From contig JBJMLO010000028.1 of NCBI GenBank assembly GCA_045805265.1, positions 18,387 to 82,386 on the forward strand: a stretch of DNA of 64,000 nucleotides. The letters run 5' to 3'. Below, one piece after another: positions 8,282 to 15,291 of this stretch. How positions within the stretch are numbered: the stretch's first letter is position 1; each line of letters opens with the position of its first letter. Under the pieces are notes generated by a model. That model was not told the DNA's origin, did not search any database, and saw nothing but the letters and a program-made list of their open reading frames with translations. This DNA comes from JBJMLO01 sp045805265 (lineage in GTDB: Bacteria > Actinomycetota > UBA4738 > JACQTL01). The translations under genes were made by a program, and so were the position numbers.

Positions 8282-9267
8282 CGTAGCGCCGGGGTGTTCA
8301 CCGGGGCGTCCCACAGCCGGGTCAGCTCGTCGTCCAGCTTGGTGAGGGTGATCGAGCATCCCGCCATGTCGAGGCTGGTGACGTAGTCGCCGACCAGGCT
8401 CCGCGCGATCTTCGCCCCGCGGCCCTCGAGGATCTTCGCCACCTCGTTGAACACGACGTACAGCTCGATGAGCGGCGTGCCGCCCATGCCATTCACGAAC
8501 ACCAGGGCCTCGTCGCCGCGGTCGAACGGGTAGTCGTCGAGGATCGCTGCGGCGGCGAGCTCCACCAGCTCGGACGCCGGGCCGATCTTGCGGCGGAGCC
8601 TGCCGGGCTCGCCGTGGATCCCGATGCCGAGCTCGATCTCGTCGTCGCCGAGCTCGAACGTGGGCGTGCCGGCGGCCGGCGTGGTGCCGGACGTGAGCGC
8701 GACGCCGAACGACCTGCTTCGCTCGTTCGCCTTGCGCGCGACCGCCGCCACGGCGGCCAGGTCGCCGCCCGACTCGGCGAGCGCCCCGGACACCTTCTCG
8801 GCGACCGGCGTCGCGCCCGTACCTCGCCGTCCGGCGGTGTACAGAGAGTCCTCCACCGCCACGTCGTCGTTCACGAGCACGGACTCGACCTTGATGCCCT
8901 CGTCGCCCGCCAGCTCCGCGGCGAGCTGGAAGTTCATGACGTCGCCCGTGTAGTTCTTCACGATGTGGACCACGCCGGCGCCGCCGTCGACGCCCTTGGT
9001 CGCGGCGAGCATCTGGTCGGGGACCGGCGAGGTGAACACCGCGCCGGGGCACGCCGCGTCGAGCATGCCGGGGCCGACGAAGCCGCCGTGCATGGGCTCG
9101 TGGCCCGAGCCGCCGCCCGAGATCAGGCCGACCTTCCCGGATACCGGCGCGTCGGCCCGGTAGACCACCATGTTCTCGATGTCCACCCGCAGGCTCGGGT
9201 GCGCCGCCGCCATCCCCCGCAGGGCGTCGGTGACGACGTCCTCGGGGGCGTTGATGAGCTTCTTCAT
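8269..9267 (-). CDS. dhaK: DhaK, dihydroxyacetone-binding subunit of dihydroxyacetone kinase
   Basis: 332 residues, standard length. Forms a covalent hemiaminal with DHA through a histidine. Seen: start MKKLINAPEDVV, VGLISGGGSGHEPMHGGFVG, the phosphate/substrate loop HIVKNYTGDVMNFQLA, LTSGTTPAAGTPTFELGDDE and GIGIHGEPGR, which carries the substrate histidine. ATG at 9267 preceded by AAGGAG. Its start overlaps the stop of a 32-aa relay ORF that spans the gap from the MIP channel gene. The product, DHA phosphate, enters glycolysis. Confidence 0.95.
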   Translation of the reverse strand: MKKLINAPEDVVTDALRGMAAAHPSLRVDIENMVVYRADAPVSGKVGLISGGGSGHEPMHGGFVGPGMLDAACPGAVFTSPVPDQMLAATKGVDGGAGVVHIVKNYTGDVMNFQLAAELAGDEGIKVESVLVNDDVAVEDSLYTAGRRGTGATPVAEKVSGALAESGGDLAAVAAVARKANERSRSFGVALTSGTTPAAGTPTFELGDDEIELGIGIHGEPGRLRRKIGPASELVELAAAAILDDYPFDRGDEALVFVNGMGGTPLIELYVVFNEVAKILEGRGAKIARSLVGDYVTSLDMAGCSITLTKLDDELTRLWDAPVNTPALRWGA

Positions 9268-9362
9268 GCTCGCTCGTCTCCTTCGTCGCGCGCCCCGGCG
9301 GGGCGGGAGGAGGAGTCCTCCCCCCGGCCACCCCCGGCGCGCAATCGTGTGCCCGGGCTCAC
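9264..9362 (-). CDS. Relay mini-ORF (32 aa) between MIP channel and dhaK
   Basis: A GTG overlapping the channel gene stop (GTGA) opens a 32-codon ORF that ends at a TGA overlapping the dhaK ATG (ATGA). It carries the dhaK ribosome binding site AAGGAG. The longest of the nine relay ORFs within operons. Composition is Gly/Arg/Ser rich with no domain, so a ribosome-passing role is more likely than a protein function. Confidence 0.45.
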   Translation of the reverse strand: MSPGTRLRAGGGRGEDSSSRPAGARDEGDERA

Positions 9363-10183
9363 GTCGCCGGCTCGACCAGGTGGTGCTCGGTCGTCGCCTC
9401 CTTCAGCGGGAACTCGGGCAGGACCTCGCGTGTCCTGGTCTTCGCGATGGCGATGTAGGTCAGCCCGGCCAGGGCCCCTCCCGCGAACTCCCCGCCGAAG
9501 TACGCCCAGATGTGGCTCCAGTGGACGGTCCCGCCGAGGATCTGCAGCACGAGCATGGGCCCGAACGTCCGCGCCGGGTTGATCGAGGCGCTCGTGGCCG
9601 GGGCGACCACGATGATCGCCGCGAACACCGCGAAGCCGATCGCGAGCCCCGCCCAGCCAGCCGGAGCGCGACGGTCGATCACGCCGAAGACGGTGAACAC
9701 CAGCAGGAACGTGCCGACGAACTCGGCGAACGTGCCCCGGCCGTAGCCGACCCCCGGATGGAAGTCGGCGACGCCCAGGCCGAGCGTCTTTCCCGCGACC
9801 TTCCCCAGCACCCCGACGATCGCGAACGACCCCGCGATCGCGCCCACGACCTGGGCGCCGATGTACGCGGGAACCCCGCTCCAGGGGAACTTGCCGGTCG
9901 CCGCGAGGGCCACGGTCACCGCCGGGTTGATGTGGCACCCGGAGATGTGGCCGATGGCGTAGACCATCGCGATGACGACCATGGCGAAGGCGAACGAGAT
10001 CACGCCGAGCTCCGCCATGGTGAACTGGTGCTTGCCGAGCAGGAGCAGCGTCGCGGGGACGGAGCCCACCCCGATGAAGACGAGGAAGCAGGTCCCGAAC
10101 GCCTCGGCGAGCAGCTTCTGCCCGATCGAGTTCTCCTCCATGAGCCGGCGCGGCGAGACCTGGAGGCTCGCCGCGCACCTCAC
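9359..10183 (-). CDS. MIP-family channel (aquaporin / glycerol facilitator)
   Basis: About 274 residues with six predicted membrane segments. Both NPA boxes are present: GCHINPAVT and SASINPARTFGP. The second box has Thr after NPAR, as in water channels, rather than the Asp usual in GlpF, so selectivity is uncertain; the link with DHA kinase suggests uptake of glycerol or DHA. Start is uncertain: GTG at 10183 overlaps the stop of an upstream small ORF (GTGA), ATG at 10141 gives the conserved MEENSIGQKLLAEAFG start, and GTG at 10195 is also in frame. Transcription probably begins at the TTGACA promoter about 270 nt upstream. Confidence 0.88.
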   Translation of the reverse strand: MRCAASLQVSPRRLMEENSIGQKLLAEAFGTCFLVFIGVGSVPATLLLLGKHQFTMAELGVISFAFAMVVIAMVYAIGHISGCHINPAVTVALAATGKFPWSGVPAYIGAQVVGAIAGSFAIVGVLGKVAGKTLGLGVADFHPGVGYGRGTFAEFVGTFLLVFTVFGVIDRRAPAGWAGLAIGFAVFAAIIVVAPATSASINPARTFGPMLVLQILGGTVHWSHIWAYFGGEFAGGALAGLTYIAIAKTRTREVLPEFPLKEATTEHHLVEPAT

Positions 10184-10284
10184 CTCCCTTCCCACTCCCG
10201 GAGGCCGTGCCGCTCGGCGTGGCGTCGGAGAGGGGAATGAGGTGGGTGGCCGGGGGAGCGCCTCGTCGCGGACGCCGAGCTCAT
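10180..10284 (-). CDS. Leader small ORF 3 (34 aa) upstream of MIP channel
   Basis: ATG overlapping the stop of the preceding 11-aa ORF, ending at a TGA that overlaps a GTG in the channel frame (GTGA at 10180-10183). Last in a chain of three coupled short ORFs in the leader of the channel/dhaK operon. No recognisable domain; may only carry ribosomes through a roughly 270-nt leader. Confidence 0.3.
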   Translation of the reverse strand: MSSASATRRSPGHPPHSPLRRHAERHGLREWEGR

Positions 10285-10316
10285 CTGCTCGTCGCCGTGA
10301 AACGCCGGGCCCTCAC
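10281..10316 (-). CDS. Leader small ORF 2 (11 aa) upstream of MIP channel
   Basis: GTG overlapping the stop of the 39-aa ORF (GTGA), 11 codons rich in Arg and Thr, ending at a TGA that overlaps the ATG of the next small ORF (ATGA). Seen directly; significance uncertain. Confidence 0.25.
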   Translation of the reverse strand: MRARRFTATSR

Positions 10317-10432
10317 CATGACCGCCGCCTCGACCCATCGACCGGCTCCCGTTTCGCTGGAACCTCGGCCCCGAACTCGGCCGGCCGCCCGCCGCGGCCG
10401 ACTCGCTCGTCCTTCGCCTTCCCCTTGCGCAT
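10313..10432 (-). CDS. Leader small ORF 1 (39 aa) upstream of MIP channel
   Basis: The first ATG after the proposed transcription start, about 25 nt downstream of it and just below operator site 2. Encodes 39 residues, very basic (MRKGKAKDERVGRGG at the start). Its stop overlaps the start of a second short ORF. Could be translated; no homolog recognised. Confidence 0.3.
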   Translation of the reverse strand: MRKGKAKDERVGRGGRPAEFGAEVPAKREPVDGSRRRSW

Positions 10433-10436
10433 CGTG

Positions 10437-10462
10437 TTCGGTAATGGCGAACAACGTTCGAC
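10437..10462. promoter_or_regulatory. Putative IclR operator, site 2
   Basis: GTTCG-GTAATGG-CGAAC inverted repeat plus a TTCGAC half-site, matching site 1 (5138-5163) at 21 of 26 positions in the same arrangement. It begins right after the -10 of the channel/dhaK promoter, around the expected transcription start, the classic place for a repressor. Confidence 0.65.
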
Positions 10463-10463
10463 G

Positions 10464-10493
10464 ACTCTAGTGCGGTCCTGACGAATCTGTCAA
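10464..10493 (-). promoter_or_regulatory. Promoter of MIP channel-dhaK-dhaL-ptsI operon
   Basis: Perfect -35 TTGACA (complement of 10488-10493), 18-bp spacer and -10 TAGAGT (complement of 10464-10469). Followed directly by operator site 2. The stretch 10184-10551 between the channel and cimA otherwise holds only the three short leader ORFs. Confidence 0.6.
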
Positions 10494-10551
10494 GTACGGG
10501 ACCGCAGAATCCGTCGCCCGCAGGCAGAGGCCGATTCGTCGCGAGGTCGGT

Positions 10552-12237
10552 TCAGCTGACCGGGGGCGGGCCCGCAGCGGGGCGGTGGAGGAGTCCGTAG
10601 GCGTAGGCGTCGGTGAGCGCCTCCCACGAGGCGTGGATCACGTTGTCGGACACCCCGACCGTCACCCATTCCTTCGCGCCGTCGGAGGTCTCGATCAGGA
10701 CGCGGACCGCGGCCTGGGTTCCCTTCGCGCCGTCCAGCACCCGGACGCGGTAGTCGGTCAGGCGCATCTCGTCGAGCTCGGGGTAGGTCCGAGTGAGCGC
10801 CATGCGGAGCGCGTTGTCGAGCGCCCCGACGGGGCCGGCTCCCTCCGCGGTGGCGATGTGGCGGTCGCCGTTCGTTCGGACCTTGACCGTCGCCTCGGCG
10901 GGTTCCACCTGGCCGCGACGCTCCTCGACGGAGACCCGGAAGCTCTCGACCTCGAAGAACGAGTGCTCCCAGCCGGCCGACCGGCGGAGGAGGAGCTCCA
11001 GCGAGGCGTCGGCGGCCTCGTAGCTGTATCCCGCCGCCTCCCGCTCCTTGACGCCGGTCAGCGCGTCGGAGGCCGCCGAGGGTTCCAGGGGGACGCCGAG
11101 CTCCGCGGCCTTTCGCAGCATGTTGGCCCGGCCGGCCAGGTCGGAGACCAGCACGTGGCTGGCGTTGCCGACGGCGCCGGGCGGGACGTGCTCATAGGCA
11201 TCAGACCGCCGCGCCAGGGCGCTGGCGTGCAGGCCGGCCTTGTGGGCGAAGGCGCTGCGGCCGACGTAGGGCTGGTGCGGGTCGGGCGGCACGTTGGCGA
11301 TCTCGGCAACGAGGTGGGCGATCTCGGTCAGTCGGGAGACCCCATTCCCGGGCAGCACGTCCAGGCCGAGCTTCAGCGACAGCGACGCGGCGATCGCGAT
11401 CAGGTCGGCGTTCCCGCAACGCTCGCCGTAGCCGTTCACGGTGCCCTGCACCTGGAACGCGCCCGCCTGCACCGCCAGCACCGAGCCGGCGACGGCACTC
11501 GCCGCGTCGTCGTGGAAGTGGACGCCGAGCGGGACCCGCACATGATCCGTGACCTCGCCGATCGCGCGGACGGCCTCGCCGACCAGGGTCCCGCCGTTCG
11601 TGTCGCACAGGACCAGCCGGTCGGCGCCGGCCTCCTCGGCGGCCCGCAGCACGCGCAGCGCGTAGTCGGGATCCTCCACATAGCCGTCGAAGAAGTGCTC
11701 GGCGTCGAAGAACACGCGGCGCCCCTCGCGTACCAGGAACCCCACGGAGTCGGCCACCATCCGCAGGTTCTCCTCGGGGGTCGTCTCGAGCGTGAGGGTC
11801 ACGTGCAGCGGGCTCGACTTCCCGACCAGGCACACCACCGGCGTCTGGGCCTCCAGCAGCTCGCGCAGCACCGGGCTGGCGTCGGCCCGCTCACCCGCCT
11901 TCCGCGTCATGCCGAACGCCGCGAGCGTGCTGTGGGCGAGCGTCTCGCGCGCAGCGAGCCGGAAGAACTCGGTGTCTCGGGGGTTCGCGCCCGGCCACCC
12001 CCCCTCCACGAGGGGGACGCCGAGCGAGTCCAGCGCGTGCAGGACCTTCAGCTTGTCCTCGATCGAGAACGACAGCCCCGCCCGCTGCGCACCGTCGCGC
12101 AGCGTGGTGTCGTACAGCTCGACCTGGGCGACCCACGGCGGCCGAGAGGATGGCGCGCCGCGGCCGACCGCTCGGAGATCCGCCTCCGGCTCCAGCGGCG
12201 CCTGGAACGCCGATCCTGCGTCCGTCGGATCAGGCAT
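10552..12237 (-). CDS. cimA: (R)-citramalate synthase
   Basis: 561 residues. Condenses pyruvate and acetyl-CoA to citramalate, the first step of the threonine-independent isoleucine route. Seen: ELYDTTLRDGAQRAGLSFS catalytic motif, the VPLGVHFHDDAASAVAGS and GYGERCGNADL segments that bind metal and define the HMGL barrel, and a C-terminal LeuA-type allosteric domain from about residue 400 onward. Distinguished from the 2-isopropylmalate synthase in the same operon by GAQRAGLSFS and longer CimA-type loops. Start overlaps the leuB end by 8 nt. Last gene of the ilv-leu operon, so citramalate can be processed by the LeuCD and LeuB proteins encoded alongside. Confidence 0.9.
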   Translation of the reverse strand: MPDPTDAGSAFQAPLEPEADLRAVGRGAPSSRPPWVAQVELYDTTLRDGAQRAGLSFSIEDKLKVLHALDSLGVPLVEGGWPGANPRDTEFFRLAARETLAHSTLAAFGMTRKAGERADASPVLRELLEAQTPVVCLVGKSSPLHVTLTLETTPEENLRMVADSVGFLVREGRRVFFDAEHFFDGYVEDPDYALRVLRAAEEAGADRLVLCDTNGGTLVGEAVRAIGEVTDHVRVPLGVHFHDDAASAVAGSVLAVQAGAFQVQGTVNGYGERCGNADLIAIAASLSLKLGLDVLPGNGVSRLTEIAHLVAEIANVPPDPHQPYVGRSAFAHKAGLHASALARRSDAYEHVPPGAVGNASHVLVSDLAGRANMLRKAAELGVPLEPSAASDALTGVKEREAAGYSYEAADASLELLLRRSAGWEHSFFEVESFRVSVEERRGQVEPAEATVKVRTNGDRHIATAEGAGPVGALDNALRMALTRTYPELDEMRLTDYRVRVLDGAKGTQAAVRVLIETSDGAKEWVTVGVSDNVIHASWEALTDAYAYGLLHRPAAGPPPVS

Positions 12238-13291
12238 TGGCCGCGGCCTCCGCGATCATGTCGCCGACCTCGGACGTTTGGAATCCCATCTCGCCCGCCC
12301 GCATGGAGCGGAGCTTGGGTGCCACCGCACGGACGCCGGCGTCGACGCGGCGAGCCGCCGCCGGCTCCCCGAGGTCGTCCAGCATCATCCCCGCGGCCGC
12401 GATGGCCGCGATGGGGTTGATGGTCCCGAGCCCGACGTGGTCGGGAGCCGTGCCCCCGATCGGCTCGAACATGGAGATGCCGTGGGGGTTGAGGTTCGCG
12501 CCCGCGGCCACCCCCATGCCGCCCTGGATCGTGGCCGCGAGGTCCGTGAGGATGTCGCCGAACATGTTGTCGGTGACGACCACGTCGAACCGTCCCGGGT
12601 CCTCGATCAGGTAGATGCACGCGGCGTCCACGTGGCAGTACGCCGTCGCCACGCCCGGGTGCGCCTCGGCCATCTCGGCGAACGCGCGGGCCCACAGGCC
12701 ACCCGCGTACTCCAGGACGTTCGTCTTGTGGACCAGCGTGACGTGCCCCCGCCGGCCGGCTCGCCTGGCCAGCCCGAACGCGAAGCGCAGGCACCGATCC
12801 ACCCCGCTTCGGGTGTTGACGCTCTGCTGGACCGCCACCTCCCCCTCGGTCCCCTTCCGGTGGAAGCCGCCGGTCCCCGAGTACAGCCCCTCGGAGTTCT
12901 CCCGGACGAAGACCAGGTCGATCTCGGAAGGGTCGACCTTAGCAAGGGGCACCGACACGCCCGGGTACGGGCGGACCGGACGCAGGTTCACGTACTCGTC
13001 GAGCTCGAAGCGGATGCGCAGCAGCAGGCCCCGCTCCAGGGCGCCGACCGGGACCCGGGGGTCGCCGACCGCGCCCAGGTAGATCGCGTCGACGGTGCGG
13101 AGCTCCTCGAGCACCGAGTCCGGGAGCGTCTCGCCGGTCCGGAGGTACCGCTCTCCACCCAGGTCGTACTCGACCGGGTCGAGGGCGAACCCCTCGGTCT
13201 CGGCCACAGCCGCGAGGACCTTCCGCCCCTCGCGGACCACCTCGGGCCCCGTCCCGTCGCCGGGGATCACGCCGATGCGGTAGGTCGTCAC
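12230..13291 (-). CDS. leuB: 3-isopropylmalate dehydrogenase
   Basis: 353 residues with GTG start at 13291, giving the usual TTYRIGVIPGDGTGPEVV N-terminus. NAD-dependent oxidative decarboxylation of 3-isopropylmalate; the same enzyme type can act on erythro-3-methylmalate in the citramalate route. Seen: YLGAVGDPRVP, the RENSEGLYSGTG substrate loop, HKTNVLEYAGGLW, the Mg-binding VVTDNMFGDILTDLAA and the NAD-binding FEPIGGTAPDHVG. The start overlaps the stop of a 15-aa relay ORF from leuD, which supports this start over an in-frame ATG at 13321. Confidence 0.92.
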   Translation of the reverse strand: MTTYRIGVIPGDGTGPEVVREGRKVLAAVAETEGFALDPVEYDLGGERYLRTGETLPDSVLEELRTVDAIYLGAVGDPRVPVGALERGLLLRIRFELDEYVNLRPVRPYPGVSVPLAKVDPSEIDLVFVRENSEGLYSGTGGFHRKGTEGEVAVQQSVNTRSGVDRCLRFAFGLARRAGRRGHVTLVHKTNVLEYAGGLWARAFAEMAEAHPGVATAYCHVDAACIYLIEDPGRFDVVVTDNMFGDILTDLAATIQGGMGVAAGANLNPHGISMFEPIGGTAPDHVGLGTINPIAAIAAAGMMLDDLGEPAAARRVDAGVRAVAPKLRSMRAGEMGFQTSEVGDMIAEAAANA

Positions 13292-13335
13292 CGCGACGTC
13301 CCGTTCCGGCGGTCCGCCCATTGCGCCCGCCCCAT
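13288..13335 (-). CDS. Relay mini-ORF (15 aa) between leuD and leuB
   Basis: ATG overlaps the leuD stop (TGATG) and the TGA overlaps the leuB GTG (GTGA). 15 codons, beginning MGRAQWADRR. Fills the gap exactly, like the other relay ORFs of this window. Probably not a functional peptide. Confidence 0.45.
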   Translation of the reverse strand: MGRAQWADRRNGTSR

Positions 13336-13901
13336 CAGTCGAGCCGCCAGTCGGACTGCGGCGGCTCGTTCGCCGCTACGCCGACTCGCACCGCGCCGGC
13401 GTCGCCCTGGCGGAGCGACCGCGCCACCCACGGCATCAGCCCGCCGGCGTCCAGGATGTCGCGCATGAACGGCGGCAGGGGAGTTCCCTGGAATTTCCGC
13501 CCGCGGGTCACGTTCTCGACCACGCCGGAGTCGAGGTCCACACGGAACCGGTCGCCCGACTCCGCGTCCTCGGTGACGTCGGGGCACTCGACGATCGGCA
13601 GCCCGACGTTCACGGCGTTGCGGAAGAAGATCCTCGCGAAGGACTCGGCCACGACGCAGGCGACGCCGTTCGCCTCGATGGCGATCGGTGCGTGCTCGCG
13701 GGACGAGCCGCTGCCGAAGTTGCGGCCGCCGACGATCAGGTCGCCGGGCCGGACCGTGGAGGCGAACTCGGGGTCGAGGTCCTGCATGCAGTTGCGGGCC
13801 AGCTCCTTCGGGTCGGTCGTCGTCAGGTGCCTCGCCGGGATGATCACGTCGGTGTCGACGTTGTCGCCGTAGACGAACGCCCGTCCCTCGAACGAGGTCA
13901 C
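13335..13901 (-). CDS. leuD: 3-isopropylmalate dehydratase small subunit
   Basis: 188 residues, the short LeuD form found with the roughly 450-residue LeuC in many archaea and thermophiles. Forms the swivel domain that completes the isomerase active site. Seen: GRAFVYGDNVDTDVIIPARHL, VGGRNFGSGSSREHAPIAI and ESFARIFFRNAVNVGLPIVE, all canonical. The GTG start overlaps the stop of a 10-aa relay ORF from leuC. Confidence 0.93.
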   Translation of the reverse strand: MTSFEGRAFVYGDNVDTDVIIPARHLTTTDPKELARNCMQDLDPEFASTVRPGDLIVGGRNFGSGSSREHAPIAIEANGVACVVAESFARIFFRNAVNVGLPIVECPDVTEDAESGDRFRVDLDSGVVENVTRGRKFQGTPLPPFMRDILDAGGLMPWVARSLRQGDAGAVRVGVAANEPPQSDWRLD

Positions 13902-13930
13902 GCGGCATCGACTCCGAACTGGGAGGTCAT
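13898..13930 (-). CDS. Relay mini-ORF (10 aa) between leuC and leuD
   Basis: ATG overlaps the leuC stop (TGATG) and TGA overlaps the leuD GTG (GTGA). The encoded peptide MTSQFGVDAA is too short for a domain. Fills the 28-nt gap exactly and contains a weak CGGAG site. Confidence 0.45.
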   Translation of the reverse strand: MTSQFGVDAA

Positions 13931-15291
13931 CACGGCGTACCCACTCCGCCCGCGACGGCGCCGTAGGACGCCCCGACGCCCGTGATCGACTCTGCGGCCG
14001 GCGGGTCGACGCCGATCTCGTCGGGGTGCGCCAGCCGGCCCATCACGGCCGTCGCGGCCGCGACCGCCGGGTTGACCAGGTACACCTTCGCCTCGCGGTG
14101 GCCCATCCGGCCCACGTAGTTCCGGTTCGATGTGGACACGCACACCTCGCCCGGCCCCAGCACGCCCATGTGGCCACCGAGGCACGCGCCGCACGTGGGC
14201 GTCGACACCGTGGCCCCCGCCTCCCCGAACACCTCCAGCAGGCCCTCGCGGTTCGCCTGGAGCCAGATCTCCTGCGTCGCCGGGATGACCATCAGCCGGA
14301 CGCGGGGGTCGGCGCGCCTTCCCCGCAGGATGTGGGCGGCCATCCGAAGGTCCTCGAGCTTGGCATTCGTGCAGGACCCGATGAACACCTGGTCGACGGC
14401 CACCCGCTCGGCGGACGAGACCGGCTCGGCCTGTGAAGGGAGCGACGGCAAGGCCACCTGGGGCTCCAGCAGGTCGACGTCGATCACGTGCGTGGTCTCG
14501 TAGGTCGCGCCCTCGTCGCTCGCGAGCACGTCGAAGTCGCGGACGCGCCCTGCGACCCGCTGGCGCTCGCGGACGTACGCCAGCGTGACCTCGTCCGGCG
14601 CGATGATGCCCGACTTGGCGCCGGCCTCGATGGCCATGTTCGTCAGGGTGAACCTGGAGTCCATCGACAGGTGCGCCAGCGCGGGACCCGTGTGCTCCAT
14701 GGCCCGGTACGAGCAGCCGTCGTCGCCGACCAGCGCGATGACCGACAGGATCAGGTCCTTGCCCACGACCCACGGGCCGGGCCGGCCCTCGTGGACGAAC
14801 CGGACCGTCTCGGGGACCCGCAACCAGATGCGCCCGGTGGCCAGGACGGCGGCGAGGTCGGTGGAGCCCACGCCCGTGGAGAACGCGCCGAGCGCCCCGT
14901 ACGTGCAGGAGTGCGAGTCGGCTCCGATGATCACCATGCCCGGCAGGGCCAGCGCCTGCTCGGGGAGCAGGATGTGCTCGATGCCGCCGCGGCCGAGCTC
15001 GAAGAAGTGCTCGATGCCCTGCTCCCGGGCGAACTCGCGCATCGTCATGCCGAGCTTCGCGCTGGCGATGTCCTTCGCCGGGACGAAGTGCGACGGGACC
15101 AGCGCCACCTTCGACGGGTCCCACACGCCGTCGATCCCGAGCTCGCGGAACCGGGCGATCGCGACCGGCGCGGTCACGTCGTTGCCCATCGCCAGGTCGA
15201 CGTCGGCCATGATGAGGTCGCCGGGCGCGACCTCGGGGAGCCCGCCCGCGCGGGCGAGGATCTTCTCGGTGATCGTCATCGGGCGCGTCAC
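13930..15291 (-). CDS. leuC: 3-isopropylmalate dehydratase large subunit
   Basis: 453 residues. 4Fe-4S aconitase-family subunit that, with LeuD, isomerises 2- to 3-isopropylmalate and also acts on citramalate. Seen: MTITEKILARAGG, the MIIGADSHSCTYGA-like segment, FIGSCTNAKLEDLR (first cluster cysteine) and TPTCGACLGGHMGVLG (the C-x2-C pair). The GTG at 15291 overlaps the leuA stop and has GAGGAGG upstream; an internal ATG at 15279 is the alternative start. Belongs to the short HacA-like class rather than the enterobacterial LeuC class. Confidence 0.93.
   Translation of the reverse strand: MTRPMTITEKILARAGGLPEVAPGDLIMADVDLAMGNDVTAPVAIARFRELGIDGVWDPSKVALVPSHFVPAKDIASAKLGMTMREFAREQGIEHFFELGRGGIEHILLPEQALALPGMVIIGADSHSCTYGALGAFSTGVGSTDLAAVLATGRIWLRVPETVRFVHEGRPGPWVVGKDLILSVIALVGDDGCSYRAMEHTGPALAHLSMDSRFTLTNMAIEAGAKSGIIAPDEVTLAYVRERQRVAGRVRDFDVLASDEGATYETTHVIDVDLLEPQVALPSLPSQAEPVSSAERVAVDQVFIGSCTNAKLEDLRMAAHILRGRRADPRVRLMVIPATQEIWLQANREGLLEVFGEAGATVSTPTCGACLGGHMGVLGPGEVCVSTSNRNYVGRMGHREAKVYLVNPAVAAATAVMGRLAHPDEIGVDPPAAESITGVGASYGAVAGGVGTP

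Noticed and set aside
5771..8386. Long plus-strand reading frames opposite ptsI and dhaL
   Set aside because: Antisense to genes with full motif support; the translations are Arg/Pro/Ser-rich with no domain. This is expected of GC-rich DNA.
10195..10207. GTG at 10195 as the MIP channel start
   Set aside because: It lies inside the small leader ORF and gives an unconserved Arg-rich extension; GTG 10183 or ATG 10141 is more likely.
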